Below, one piece after another: positions 21,426 through 32,859 of a DNA stretch of 64,000 nucleotides. A model generated the notes under the pieces. It saw only the letters and a list, made by a program, of their open reading frames with translations, was not told the DNA's origin and did no database searches. How positions within the stretch are numbered: position 1 is the stretch's first letter; each line of letters opens with the position of its first letter. The DNA comes from Branchiostoma floridae. Taxonomy: Eukaryota; Chordata; Leptocardii; Amphioxiformes; Branchiostomatidae. The stretch lies in contig NC_049991.1 of assembly GCF_000003815.2 (NCBI RefSeq), positions 21,258,889 through 21,322,888 of the forward strand, written 5' to 3'. Position numbers and translations under genes: made by a program.

Positions 21426-21935
21426 GTGTATGTAATACATATATGTAGATTGTATACTTGACAGGCTATGTATATAATGATGGTTGACTCTTTGTATTGG
21501 CTGCGTAGAAATCGGCATTCTAAGTCTCTTTTTTAGCAAAAGATTCTTTAAAAATCGTTCGAATGGTGCAGGAAACATTACCACAGAATTGAACGCGCCG
21601 TCAGTTCGACACTTTGATGAAGTTCAAGTCCTCTTATTAATGGTTGCGTAGAAACATTGACTATTTATTAACGCCAGCATTTTGTAATAAAATCATAAAT
21701 CAACACTTGTTTTTATGACGTGTATTGATGCTCAATTCATACATGTAATATAAGTAGGCTGAATACGCCGTATCAAATTACATACTAGCGGAAAATTCCT
21801 AGAAGTGAGGATGACATAATATAGCATTGCGCAACATGCCTATGTTATGTAACATTGATATATCAGCGGTGTCAGAAGCTGGGAAATTACACTGAGTTTA
21901 GATCAGGACTTAACGCCGAGTCGCAGTTTGTTGTA

Positions 21936-22267
21936 AAGCTAATAAGGGCACAACCCGCCGTACGTGCAAATACGTGCTGTCTGCGTGCCAAAACGTGGGT
22001 AATCTTTTGGGATCCGTAAGTGGTAAGTACCGCCTCCGTACGAACTCGTCGGGAATCCGACGGATTTTGGAGCACGCAGACACGCTGTGGTACTTTACGT
22101 GCAGGCAAAACTTGCCATCGGACTGCCGATTCGCCCCCATACGTGCCAGTACGGCCGACACGCCTGCCCTGTACAGCCTGAACGTTTTCAGAAATACGTG
22201 GCAGACGTGGCCATACAAAAGAAACGTAGGGACTAATTGCACTTACGGCGGGTTGTGCCATTAGCTT
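21936..22267 (+). mobile_element. Family G inverted-repeat element, copy 2
   Basis: 332 bp with ends AAGCTAATAAGGGCACAACC and GGTTGTGCCATTAGCTTA forming an imperfect terminal inverted repeat of about 35 bp. It is the more complete family G copy. Its GC-rich open frames on both strands are not conserved in copy 1 and are not taken as genes. Confidence 0.75.
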
Positions 22268-22299
22268 AACTTAATTAAGATGAATCGGCTACGGACCAC

Positions 22300-22790
22300 C
22301 ATTGCAGTAGCACCTGTATCAATCATTCAGCTCAACACTGTTATGGTAGATATACACACTTGTACTGGGTGGGAACGTTGCACAAACATTGAGCAAGACT
22401 ATCCCCAACGCCTACGGCTACAGTTATACCTATGTATTCCTCATTCAACTCAACATCGTTATGGTAGATATGTACACTTGTAACGGGGAGACGACATAAC
22501 ACACACTATGGACTTAATTCATGCCTACATCACTAATTCAACTCAACAACGTAGTGTGCATTTGTACCAGAGCGAGACCAAAACACACACCCTGTGCAAG
22601 ACAAGTCCCTGCCACCCACGGCTACAGTTATACCTAGTATATTACTCGTTCATACTCTCCTCAATATCGTTTTGTTAGATATATCATGGTCAGACAAATC
22701 CCCACCACCCATGACCACAGTAGCACCTATATCAATCATTCAACTCAACACTGTTATGCTAGATATACACAATTGTCAAAAAACATTCTA
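22300..22790. repeat. Degenerate tandem repeat of about 85-120 bp
   Basis: At least five diverged units marked by ATTCAACTCAACACTGTTAT-like words at about 22325, 22440, 22533, 22650 and 22736, often followed by GGTAGATATACAC. Found only here in the window. Confidence 0.65.
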
Positions 22791-23036
22791 CCAAGGTATG
22801 ATATGGACTGCTGAGAGCTACATTTGGGGTTTGACTTCTTTTCAAATACAAATGTTTAACTGCAAATACAGAGAATGGAAATGTAGTTTCTCCCCATATT
22901 TGTATATGGCAGAGCCAATGAAGCACCTGTGTATGCACAAGTTCAATGGCAAGGCAGTGGTAGAAATGATCACTTCTTCATGAAACATTTCGTACCTGAG
23001 CATGTAACGTCTGCATGTAACGTTAACCCTGCTATT

Positions 23037-23420
23037 ATACCCCCTTTCCACTAGGACGGCGCTCTCACGGCGCTCTCTCTGCGACCTCAAATTTGGAAGA
23101 GCGCGGTGAGAGCGCGGTGGGATCGCCAAGGTCGCCATGGGAGCGCACAGAGAGCGCGGTGGGAGCGCCATGGTCGCCATGGTCGCCATCACCTCCGCGA
23201 CTGTTTTGAACTTGCTCAAAACAGTCGCCGTGAGAGCGCCGGGGACGGCGATCCAACGATGAGCGCAGAGAGAGCGCCAAGAGAGCGCGCAGCGAGCGCC
23301 GTGAGCGCCAACAGAGCGCACAGCGAGCGCGGCGAGCGCAATAGGTCTCAACAGTGGTTTATGATACCAATTTAGCTTTGACGGCGCTCTCACCGCGCTC
23401 TCTCTGCGCTCTCAACTGCG
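23037..23420. mobile_element. Family B-related MITE, expanded copy B3
   Basis: Starts with CCCCCTTTCCACTAGGACGG and contains many GAGAGCGC words in both orientations, including two CTCACCGCGCTCTCTCTGCG-like arms. It appears to be a rearranged or doubled family B terminus. Arginine-rich open frames over it are artefacts. Confidence 0.6.
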
Positions 23421-23940
23421 GTTTGTGAAGAAGTATATTTGACACACACAGAACCCGGAGAAACGTTCAAAATCTACCGGTAATGTGCAATTAAACAATC
23501 TGAGATGAGATAACCAAGGTTTAAAAAAACAAAGGCTTATCATTTTTCAACGTATTTTTTTAATTTCAACATCATGACATTAGGTTTTGTTGTCCTTCAT
23601 CTGTGCATTTAGATTATTGAAGTCCTATTTTCAATAAATCAAAGTGTTTCAGTGCTGTATGACTTACACTAATAACGTGGCATGATAAAGAAATTTATGG
23701 TGAACAAGCTACATGACAGATTTAAGAAAAAAGCAGCGAGACAAACGTGTATATTTCAAGCTGATTGACTGTACCGTGACCAAAATTGGATTTGTTTACA
23801 GCCTTGATTTTATACTTTGAATGTTATGTAAGACGTAAAAGAAGACTTGAAGGATACCAAAATACACTTTTCGTCAAAAGATTCGTTCTTTATCTCTGAA
23901 ATTCGTTGAGTAACCTTTCGAACCTTTGCTAGCTCATAAA
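23421..23940. other. Intergenic, one family A fragment
   Basis: Contains a short family A core fragment near 23875-23930 (TTCGTTCTTTATCTCTGAAA and TTCGTTGAGTA). Otherwise nothing. Confidence 0.4.
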
Positions 23941-23959
23941 AAGATGCTGACATTTGAGT

Positions 23960-24097
23960 TTTTCGTCGCGGTGAGAGCGCGCTGGGGTCGCCGGAGAGAT
24001 TCCACTAGAGCAGATTTTCTGGCGTCGCGGCGCTCTCACCGCGCTCTGGCCAATTTTCCATCGCAGCGAGAGCGCCGTCAAGTGGAAAGGGGGCCTT
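23960..24097. mobile_element. Family B MITE fragment B4
   Basis: Contains GCGGCGCTCTCACCGCGCTC and ends with AGCGCCGTCAAGTGGAAAGG followed by GGGCC, a family B right end. Confidence 0.7.
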
Positions 24098-24099
24098 AG

Positions 24100-24680
24100 T
24101 GATAAGTATGATGGGTTTCTGATCATGTCCATCATGTGGCCGGCATTGCATACGGGTTGGAGTATACTCATCAGGCGTGCAAACTTTTCCACAAGCGTGC
24201 AAGTCGGTGGTTGGGAAGGGGATGTGGTGGACGTCCTTTGTATTTATGTTTGCATCATTTGGTTTGGCCAGTAGGACACAAGCTGGTGAGCAGCAACAGC
24301 ACACGTGAAGGCCGCGGCCTGGCTGCGGTTTTTACTGTCGCATTTATCTCGTCACGAACATGCAAATGAGCAAACGCCCGACTTCACGACCATATGTAGT
24401 CAGAATATGACTGGCTGCAGTATTGGCATGGAACGATATAATAATTAACGGCACTCATCCAGCTCAAAACCATACAGCAGATGGAATTAGTGATTAAGGC
24501 ACAAACCATTTCAACAGGGAAAGAAGGAAAACCAAAACTATCTAAAAGAGGAAACATTTGACAGAAATCTTCCGTATCCCGTTGTATATATCGATTCGTA
24601 GCGAAATATGAAAGTTCATTTTCTTATCATCACGTCACCCACAAACTAATTAAAAGATCTCAGAATCTAGCTTTTTTTTT
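24100..24680. other. Intergenic, nothing specific
   Basis: No exon or repeat family recognised. Confidence 0.4.
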
Positions 24681-27110
24681 GCAATGGTTGACATGGCAGG
24701 CTCGTTTACATATGCACAGGTTGATTGTACGCGAGTAAATGCCAGCAGTTCCGTCCATGCCAGAAATCACCACTTCATGTCTGCTCTTAGTGGTACGTTT
24801 TGCGGGCTCTAACCGAGGTCAATTGTGTAGATGTCGCCAGAAATATCTAAGAGCCTGATCTTGATGAGCAATGCCCTTTCTATTGGATGGTCGAATTCGA
24901 ACTCTATATCTTTACATGGACTTCAGCTTTCCCCGATCAGGTTGTCACGACAGATACACTGACGTATGTGCAGGTTACCTGTACGAGTAAATGCCAGGGC
25001 TTTCCAGTGCCAGAAATCAACACTTCATGAAGAACCTTGTGGTTGTTTCCGTAATGTCAGTTCCTAGTGGTACGTATAACGGTTGCTGTAAGCGAATTTG
25101 ATGTGGACTGTCATCATGCAGTCATAGCTTTAAATCTGCTGTTGATGAGTAATGAGGGTAAGGCGCATTCGAACTCTTAATCTTTGAATCTCAAGCTTAA
25201 TTCTTGATCTTATGACAGACTAGTCTTAACCAGTCCTGTCACCCATAAACTACCGCTCATGGATGTCAGTTTTCCTCGCAGACATAGTGACGTGCGTGCA
25301 AGTTCGCTGTACAAGTGAATGTCATCACTCTTTAATGCTAGAAATCATCACGTGCACTTCACGAACAACCTCGCGATTGAGTCTGCAATGCCTGTGCTCT
25401 TAGTGGTACGTATGACGGTTCGTAAGCGAGTTCGATATGTGGCTGCCATCAGGAATTACAAGCTTAAAGTCAGCTCTGGAAGAATTCAGTCCTTTCCATT
25501 AGCATGCAAAGCGGGTGAATTCCAAATCACAGTCTCCAGACCTTGTTTGCATTATTGTTGTTTTTTTGTGTGTGTGTCACATGTTGTGGTCTCAAATCAT
25601 CAGTATCACGCAAGTTGGTAAGCGGCTCGACAGAGGCCGTACTTATCACTATAATCAACTCAAAATCGTCAATCCGAAGGGAAGGGCAATTAGCAAGGCA
25701 CAAACTGTTTCATAGGTATGTGTATGTCTATTTATCTTTTTTGTAATATGCTTTTATTTCCTTGTATGTAAATACTGGGCCCTATTGAAAATCAGTTTAT
25801 CTAAACCAAATAGGCCACCCAGGCGTTTGAAAATAAGCAAACAAAAAACAAATAGAAAAGCGGAAACAAATGACAAACGCCCGATAGAAATCTCCTGATT
25901 CGGATACTCATTGGTGTCTGGAACATGACAGACGTTTCCTGGCCTGTCATCTCATCCATAAACTACGGCTCATGGATTACAGGTTTCCTCGTCATGGTTG
26001 AAATGGCAGACTCATTTTTGAAATATGTTACGAGTGCACTTGCATTGCTTTTTAATGCTAGAAGTCACCACTTCATAAAGCACGTACTGTCATATGGCCA
26101 AAAACCTTTAGCCTGAAACCTTTTCCCAGGAGCCATGATTGTAACGACCGACTCAGTGACGTATTGTGAAGGTTCGTTGCACGAGTGCACATCATTGCTT
26201 GTCAGTGCTAAATGTCGCCACTTCAGTCGTGAAGGACGTAGCAGTGACACTAATGTCAGACTTTAGCCCTGCTGGTGGTGATAAGTATGACAGTTTCTAA
26301 ATGCCACTGTGTTGCTTCTCCAGAAGCCATGTTTGAAATGACAGACTCAGTGACGTTGTACATCATTGTGAGGTGAGTGTACATCATTGCTTTTCAGTGA
26401 GAAAAGTCATCAATTCTTAACGCACGTACCAAGAGACTGTTATCATAATGTCAGAATTTAGCCCTCTTAGTAGTGATAAGTGTGACGGTTTCTAAATGAA
26501 TTCGCCATGTGACTGTAATCAAACATCGATTGAAACTTATCCTACAGGAGCCATGGTTGTAACGGCAGACTCAGTAACGTGCAGGTTCGTGGTGAGAGTA
26601 CACATTATTGCTTTTCAGTGCTAGAAGTAAACCACTTCATCCGTACATAGTTTCATCAGGTTGGTAGGCCAAAGTCGTCTTTACAACCTTCCTTTAATTA
26701 AGTTTGTGCTGATAAAGGCGACAGATGGTCGTCGTAACGTTTACTGAAGAAGTAAATGTCGAAGAAGACTTTGTTCAATTCAATCATGAAGCACGTACCA
26801 GAGACTGTAATGTCAGATTTCAGCCCTGCTGGTAATGATAAGTGTGAAGGCTTCTAAATGCATTCAAAAGGCATAGCTTAAAACCTTTTCTCGTGGAGAT
26901 GCTGGTTATAATGGTAATAAGGCAGACTCAGTGACGTGCAGTCCCATTCTATGGGTTAATGCCAGTTCTTTTCGGTGGTATATAGACAGCGACACTAATG
27001 AAATACCACGTGCTAGAGACTGTATTGAGTGCATGTAGTGCTGCTTTTAGTCGTAAGTGAGGTCTATATGATGTTGTCATCAGGTCTCGCTTAAAGACAG
27101 CTCTTGAGGA
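24680..27110. repeat. Large degenerate satellite-like array
   Basis: At least eight diverged units of roughly 195-300 bp. Each has a block like GGCAGACTCAGTGACGT, then a GAGTGTACATCATTGCTTTT-like block, then GCTAGAAGTCACCACTTCAT, then CTTAGTGGTACGTATGACGG. Marker positions include 24690, 24950, 25275, 25995, 26137, 26335, 26560 and 26920. No unit is coding. The 2.4 kb array is interrupted by a LINE tail at 25737-25850. Confidence 0.7.
25737..25850 (-). mobile_element. CR1/L2-like LINE tail, copy 1
   Basis: Nearly identical to 59805-59912: GTAATATGCTTTTATTTCCT, TACTGGGCCCTATTGAAAAT and GGCCACCCAGGC followed by AAACAAAC-type simple sequence. Confidence 0.6.
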
Positions 27111-27143
27111 GTCAAGCATTTTTCATAAGTGTATCTCGAGAGC

Positions 27144-27158
27144 GGGGGGGGGGGGGTA
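27144..27158. repeat. Poly-G tract
   Basis: A run of about twelve G bases. Confidence 0.85.
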
Positions 27159-27159
27159 A

Positions 27160-27748
27160 ATTCGAATTCCCAACCTTCAGATCGATAGAAGCGGTTCGTT
27201 CAACGGTTCGTTTGGTTTGGATGGATCGTCCAACGTAGCCCTTGTTGAACTTTTAAACCCATTTCACGCAACCGTGTCATGGTGGCCTAAGAGGTCTAAG
27301 GTGCTGCGTTTAGGTTTTGTTTTGCAGGCGTGAGTTAAAACCGCACTTACAACAAAGTCTTTTTTCTTTGTTCAACAAATCCCATGTAATGTCTTTTGAA
27401 AGAAAATAGACCAATTCAAGACTTCGATGTTTGACTTACCTCTTTTCGTGCGCTTTTGTTTAACATCCAGGATTTTTTCCCAAAATACGCACCGGCCAGC
27501 TTTTCAAAAAAGCTTTCTTGTTTTGCATCACTGGTATGGTCTCTTCCAGTAGCACGCAAGTTTAATTAGCAACAATAGCAATGCCAAATATTCGGTCCCT
27601 CCACCTCAAGTTCCCGGGTTGCCTTTTTCTAAGCCAAAAGTGCTATTATGGTTCCTTCATTTGTTGACTTCTTTTGACTTGTCCAGAGATTTCATCACTA
27701 ATTTTGATGGTCTTTTTACATAGCACAAGTCGATTTTAGAAAACGTGT
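27160..27748. other. Intergenic, nothing specific
   Basis: No exon or shared repeat recognised. Confidence 0.4.
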
Positions 27749-27749
27749 T

Positions 27750-27984
27750 AAAGGACTATCACTATGCTTGAGGCACCGGTGTGGCACTGGGGGGTTCGTA
27801 GATGACTCAACATATTTCAGAGATAAGAAAAGCGTTTTGTGTAGTTTGTTGTCTTCAAGCTCATGCGTTTACGTATTACGCAATATCTGAATTATTTCAA
27901 AACGCGCAAATAGCAAAACAGTGCCGCAGTGAACGAAACCCACCATGCCGCACCGGTGCCCCAAGTGCAGTGAGAGTCCCCCTT
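27750..27984. mobile_element. Family A MITE, copy A4
   Basis: Diverged left end (GGACTATCAC) and right end (GTGAGAGTCCCCC) with inner GGCACCGGTGTGGCACTGGG pairing with the complement near 27940. Belongs to the GGCACCGGTGC subfamily also seen at 29975, 56800 and 60965. Confidence 0.75.
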
Positions 27985-28079
27985 TAGACACTTGGAATTC
28001 CAGCTCCAGGGTTGGTCACGTGTGTAGTAGGTGGTATAAAGATTGAGCGTGCCGGCAGACTAGCCATGTACTCCACACT

Positions 28080-28207
28080 GCTAATCTCCAAGCAGATTCC
28101 ACAATGGCATAAGACAGTATCAAACTGGCCAAGGAGTGTAGTCAGCACTCCTCTGCCAGCTTTTGATACTATCTTATGCTACCGTATGATCTGCTTGGAG
28201 ATTACCA
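28080..28207. mobile_element. Foldback element, family J copy 1
   Basis: Two arms of about 60 bp almost meet: AATCTCCAAGCAGATTCCAC on the left, GATCTGCTTGGAGATT on the right, with GATACTATCTTATG and CATAAGACAGTATC between them. The result is one long hairpin with almost no loop. Confidence 0.8.
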
Positions 28208-28417
28208 CACTGCCAGAAACCTGGCCGCTGGCATGCTTCACTCTGCCAAGGTCAGACTTGTGTAAACTGGGCTGAACTTGTTTTCTTGTCACCCTGGGTG
28301 TCACTGTGCTGTTAAAACATCCGTCATACATTCTCTGGAACTAAGTCTGACGTCTGACACCGCTACCTACCAGGCCCCACATGCCGCTGGAAAAAAATTA
28401 GAATTTGGCCAAAACAG

Positions 28418-28573
28418 GGTAATCTCCAAGCAGATTCTACGGTAGCATAAGGAGTCAAGCTAGCTTAGGAGAGCGTTTCGCTACATGGCAAATGGACACC
28501 TCTTTGCTTACTACACTCCTTGGCCAGTTTGATACTATCTTATGGCATTGTAGGATCTGCTTGGAGATTACCT
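28418..28573. mobile_element. Foldback element, family J copy 2
   Basis: Same terminal arms as copy 1 (AATCTCCAAGCAGATTCTAC and GATCTGCTTGGAGATTACC) with a larger, unrelated middle. A further fragment (ACTCCTTGGCCAGCTTTGAT) lies near 49433 inside the GPCR gene. Confidence 0.75.
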
Positions 28574-28574
28574 A

Positions 28575-29110
28575 CAGGGTGCCAGGTAATATCTCACCTG
28601 GCCAGGTGGCACCCCTCCCGGGATGTTTTCATACTAGGTGGGGAGGGGCTATTATCGAACAATGGGGGAAATCTGGGAAAGTTTGGGCCAAAGGTGGTTG
28701 AAAAATGGACAATTAACGGGTGGTCTTTAAAGTGACTTAGCCGTCTGAGTAGGTGTAAAATTGAGGCTTATTGGGTTTAAATTTGGGCCTCTTAGCTGGT
28801 CGCTGTAGATCTGCAGAGTCGTTTTTGGTTTACTTTTGCTTGTCAGATCGAATATCTTAAGAACCTCTAAATGGATTGATCACGACGATATTTCTAGGCT
28901 TTGGTCCGACCTGGCAAGGGTTAAAACTCTAACTAGATTCCAAATGCAAGGCGAACATTCCCCAAACGAATGTCGTACGCTCCCTCGGCCATTGGCCCCG
29001 TTCAGGAGTTGAGGCAAGGTGAGATCATCCATAACGCGTTTGGCAGGACAAACCCGTGAAACCGATCGGTTCTGCCGTTGGTAAAGGCAGAGAAGTTACG
29101 GATGGCGCGC
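28575..29110. other. Intergenic, nothing specific
   Basis: No exon or shared repeat recognised. Confidence 0.4.
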
Positions 29111-29625
29111 CGATGACAGCCGTAACAGTGCTGTGAGAACACTCCTGGCAATAGAACAATGGCTCGTGCATATAAAAAACCACTTACATGTGAACTAGCG
29201 GTCGATTTCGCGCCTGCAGTCAGGGACTGTGGTGAACCTCGCTTATACCCCCTTTCCTCTAGGACGGCGATCTCGCCGCGCTCTCTCTGCGCCCTTAGAT
29301 TTGACAGATCGCTCAACGAATTGTATAGCAAAAAGCTAATATCTTAAAAATTTTGGTTGTTTTGTCGTCTTCTAAGTCTTCTCTACGTACGTTTTGTATG
29401 ATGTACCCAGTGTGAAAGTGAAGGTGTGTTACACAGATCCTATTTAGGTCGCAGTGAGAGCGCAGCGCGATCGCCGTCTAGCGGAAAGTGGCCCTTAATG
29501 ACTGGCTTAACAGTGCTGTGAGAACACTCCTGGCCATTCAACAATGGTTCGTGCATACCAAAGACCGCTTAGATGCGGACTAGCGGTCGATTTCGCGCCT
29601 GCAGCCATAGTCTGTGTTAAATTGT
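29111..29625. repeat. Direct duplication flanking a family B MITE, site 1
   Basis: About 120 bp before the MITE (29111-29235) is repeated after it (29498-29625). Shared words are AACAGTGCTGTGAGAACACT and TAGCGGTCGATTTCGCGCCT. The repeat offset is about 387 bp. Confidence 0.8.
29246..29496. mobile_element. Family B MITE, copy B5
   Basis: Full length: CCCCCTTTCCTCTAGGACGG at the left, GATCGCCGTCTAGCGGAAAG at the right, and the usual ATGTACCCAGTGTGAAAG core. Confidence 0.85.
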
Positions 29626-29639
29626 TGAATCGACATCGC

Positions 29640-29970
29640 TTCATGACAAGACTGTAACTCCCATTGAAAGGCACCTCCAGGCTCGTCCCTGCGGGTAACG
29701 GTTATGTGGCAGGTTTCCGATCATGGTAAATGTCTTCAACTTGAACTTCACAAGCTTTCTATCTATAAATCGACCTGTATTAGTCGGAACCAACTTAGTA
29801 CATAGTTCACACCACGTCAAACATGGTTTCTTCTACTTAAGCACATTCAGGGAGACATGGCCAGAATATTAAGTCATATCAAGAACGAAGCGATAGCAAA
29901 AGACCGTTTAATTTTCTGGGTATGACAAACCAGCATGTAACACCCACTCCATCCAGGTGGAACCATGTAC
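29640..29970. other. Intergenic, nothing specific
   Basis: No feature recognised. Confidence 0.4.
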
Positions 29971-29974
29971 ATGG

Positions 29975-30090
29975 AGGTGGTATGTCACTGCACTTTGGGC
30001 ACCGGTGCGGCACTGTGGGGTTCGTTCACTGCGGCACTGTTGTGTTATTTTCGCGATTTTTACAATTTAGATATTGCGTTACACGCATCC
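29975..30090. mobile_element. Family A MITE, truncated copy A5
   Basis: The left half only: CACTGCACTTTGGGCACCGG, then TGCGGCACTGTGGGGTTCGT and the ATTTTTACAATTTAGATATT core. Confidence 0.7.
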
Positions 30091-30094
30091 TCCT

Positions 30095-31180
30095 AACGCC
30101 CGGTCCCCAACGGCATTACCTTATGGGGTTTTGACACGACTGTGGTTCCTCTGCGTAGGAGAATGCGTTACACGTTAAAGTAGGACTTGAAAGACAAAAA
30201 GTGAATGAATTCAAATGAATGAATGAATGAACAACACGAAGCAACTTTACAAAGGATTTATACCAAGCTAATAAAGTAGTCTTCTCTCTTCTCGGAACAT
30301 TGTGTAGATGTCGGAACAGATAGTGTTTGTTATTCAGAGTTATTCCGTTGCCTGATACGTTCAAGGTACGGAAACTCTTCCTAATATCCACCACACAGCG
30401 CGGTACTGTATCACATGGCCGGGCCTTGTACGTTACCTCAGATGACATATGTAGATCCGAATCCCAGCTCGGTCCGGTTCGAGTTTGACGGAACATCCCA
30501 GAGGACGGCGCACGACATACTGGCAGTTTTAACGAAGCAGAACACATTTCTTACCGGCAATTTGCAAACTCTACTTGTTTACTGAGATCGTCAGGGACTG
30601 TTATTTTATCGTGGCATCGTGCTTGGCGTAACTGATAGATTGTTGGTCTATTTACTTAAAAACTGGATATGACTTGGAACTCAAGCAGCTGGATATGATT
30701 TTACAAAACCATATTCAGTAGCTTTAACATCTGCTATTTGCAGTGACACAGTACTAGGTTTAAAATGGTAAAAATAGATATTAAATAAATCTTTCTTAGA
30801 CAAACGTCAAGTGTAATTCTCAAAGCAAAATCAACACAGTAGTTTGTCTTCCTTTTGTTTTTACTCTCGAGACAAAGTTGTTCACAGCATCCACAACCGA
30901 CAATTCATCTAATAGTTCCACCCGAAGTCGGGAATCATTTGTGTACTTCAAAATAACATGATTACAAGTTGTTGTCATGGTAATTTTCCAACACTTTCCG
31001 TTGAAATTGTCCAAAAATATCCACATCCTGAAGCCGTGAGCTAAAATCCTTATATGTAGAGCTCCAGAAAATGTGATTATAGCTGACTTACCTAATCGGT
31101 CTAATATTATCTGCCGTTAACTCGAGTCCTCGTCGTTGTTGTTACAACTAAAGCAATTACGGACAATCACGATTTCCTGC
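30095..31180. other. Intergenic, nothing specific
   Basis: Open frames on the minus strand near 30116-30547 show no domain I recognise and no splice context, so no gene is called. Confidence 0.4.
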
Positions 31181-31189
31181 CCTCCCCGC

Positions 31190-31327
31190 AAGCTGTTGTG
31201 TTTGTGACGCACTTGTTACCATAGAGACCAAACAAAATCTGCCCTTTTCATCTCAGAAGCGGTTTTATTATAGCCGCTCCCCGCGCCCGTAGTTTGTTCA
31301 GAACTCCGACTGTGTACCAAGGCCGAG
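31190..31327 (+). promoter_or_regulatory. Promoter-like stretch with X-box-like motif
   Basis: A CG-richer stretch with TTGTTACCATAGAGACC, resembling an RFX X-box, a TTTTATTATAGCCGC element that could serve as a TATA-like site, and a GC-rich start region ending in a good initiation context (GCCGAGATGG). Confidence 0.3.
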
Positions 31328-31420
31328 ATGGCATCAAAGGCGGAAGAAACAGCTGCTGCAGAAGACTTCTTCCTGAAGTGCACTACAGATTCGACGGAGG
31401 CGACATCATGTAGAAATGAT
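31328..31420 (+). CDS. Candidate small first exon or 30-codon ORF
   Basis: ATG in a strong context, encoding MASKAEETAAAEDFFLKC and about twelve further residues before TAA. The Ala/Glu-rich start looks like a genuine protein N-terminus. A weak donor-like CATCAT|GTAGAA at 31410 would make it a first exon. No continuing exon was found. The protein is not recognised, and chance occurrence is quite possible. Confidence 0.25.
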
Positions 31421-31423
31421 TAA

Positions 31424-31945
31424 CAACGTCCAAAAAACTGACCACTGACCAATATCTCAGAGATCTTTGACATCGACTGACGAGTAACACTATTTTTTGA
31501 CATATCGCTCGTTGATTTTGGATACACTTTGGCGTTTACACAGCTTTCAATGTTGCTTTTTTTTACAATTTGTCCATGTTGTAGTTCGTTGAAGAGATTC
31601 ATCTGTCACGTATGTATACAGTTTACTAAATAGAATGTTCATCAATCAAAGCAGTGCCTACTATTTGAAAGGTAAATTCACGTACCTCCAAATTTTTTAT
31701 GGCTATCAGTGGCATGTTGATGACAAGTTGTAGTGTTTTGAACCAGACGTCATTGTCCCTAAACTACATTTAGCGACGATTATAATAAACGACGTCCAAA
31801 ATAATGACCAATATCTTAAACGTCTTTGACACCGACTGACGAGTGACCAATTTCTTTTTTACATATTGCTCGGCGATTTTGTATAACAAGTTTTTAACTT
31901 TCTTTTGTACACTTTGTGCATGTTGTAGCCTTTTGAACCACTTTA
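31424..31945. repeat. Direct repeat pair of about 165 bp
   Basis: 31424-31595 and 31788-31945 share ACGTCCAAAA, GACCAATATCT, ACTGACGAGT and CCATGTTGTAG-like words in the same order. Two minus-strand frames over them are similar for this reason. No function is proposed. Confidence 0.6.
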
Positions 31946-31949
31946 AACC

Positions 31950-32410
31950 TGAACCAGTATCAGCCCTGGTACACCGAAGAAGGTTATCAGACATCCAGGT
32001 AATATGATACACAAGATAGCAGCCTCTGGATAGATTCTACTCACCCTAGAGTTGCTGGAGTGAACTGTAATAGGATGCCAAAGATAGTAGTCACTCAAGA
32101 AACTGCATAGATACTGTGCTGTAATTGCTTAAGTTGCTCAGTTATCTTGCGTAACAAAGTCCAGTTGTTATTGGCCCTCGTCTCCTGTGGCCTTTATCGT
32201 TACTGCTTTTGGTAGATGAGTCCTACAACCGGTGAGAGAAGTGTGAAGAAGTCTACTAATTGTAGTAGAAGTACGTGAGTTGCGCCACAATGTACGCTTC
32301 CGGTGATAGGGCTGTCTTTCAAAGACTTTTTTTTCAAATGACACCACTTTCGTTTTTAGCCGTTATCAATGGCACATCGAGTAGTTCGGCTTTTTGCTCA
32401 ATCCCAAAAA
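31950..32410. other. Intergenic, nothing specific
   Basis: No feature recognised. Confidence 0.4.
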
Positions 32411-32413
32411 CAT

Positions 32414-32630
32414 TACTGTAAATGTATTTAAGTTCGCGGGGATTTAATTTCGCGGTAGCGGGAAAAAGGACTTTTCGCGGTGGATTTAAGTTCGCGGTAA
32501 CACCATAGACAGCAATCTAATATCATAATAGAAAAATTTTCGCGGTGGTTTTAAATTCGCGGTGAAGTGGTCACCGCGAAAACCGCGAACATTAATCCAC
32601 CGCGAACATTTCTGCATTTACATTGCAGTA
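32414..32630. mobile_element. TTCGCGG-type inverted-repeat element
   Basis: About 217 bp with imperfect ends TACTGTAAATG and CATTTACATTGCAGTA. Inside are five copies of TTCGCGGT or its complement around GTGGTCACCGCGAAAACCGC. I have seen comparable CGCGGT-rich elements in other marine invertebrate sequences. Non-coding. Confidence 0.65.
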
Positions 32631-32859
32631 TGTGAAATAAATGAATATATGCATCGTAGAAAGACCATGTCGCAAGTTTCGCGCCAGGTTGTGGGACAAT
32701 ATTTTCAATGTAGTTAACGTTATCATCCTGATGAGACATTTCATATGAATATCGTAATGTACTACATTGTTCTAATGATAAGTCGTAACGATATGAATAT
32801 CCGTTGCACTGCCGATATCTACCTTTTGCCCAATCCTCAATGGAAGACCAGACGAGACG

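Noticed and set aside
21887-22264. Three long overlapping frames on both strands
   Set aside because: They fill a family G inverted-repeat element and are not kept in the other copy at 18839-19137.
22842-23393. 183-codon minus-strand frame rich in Arg, Ala and Ser
   Set aside because: It lies on a family B-related element with repeated GAGAGCGC words, and the frame is a by-product of that composition.
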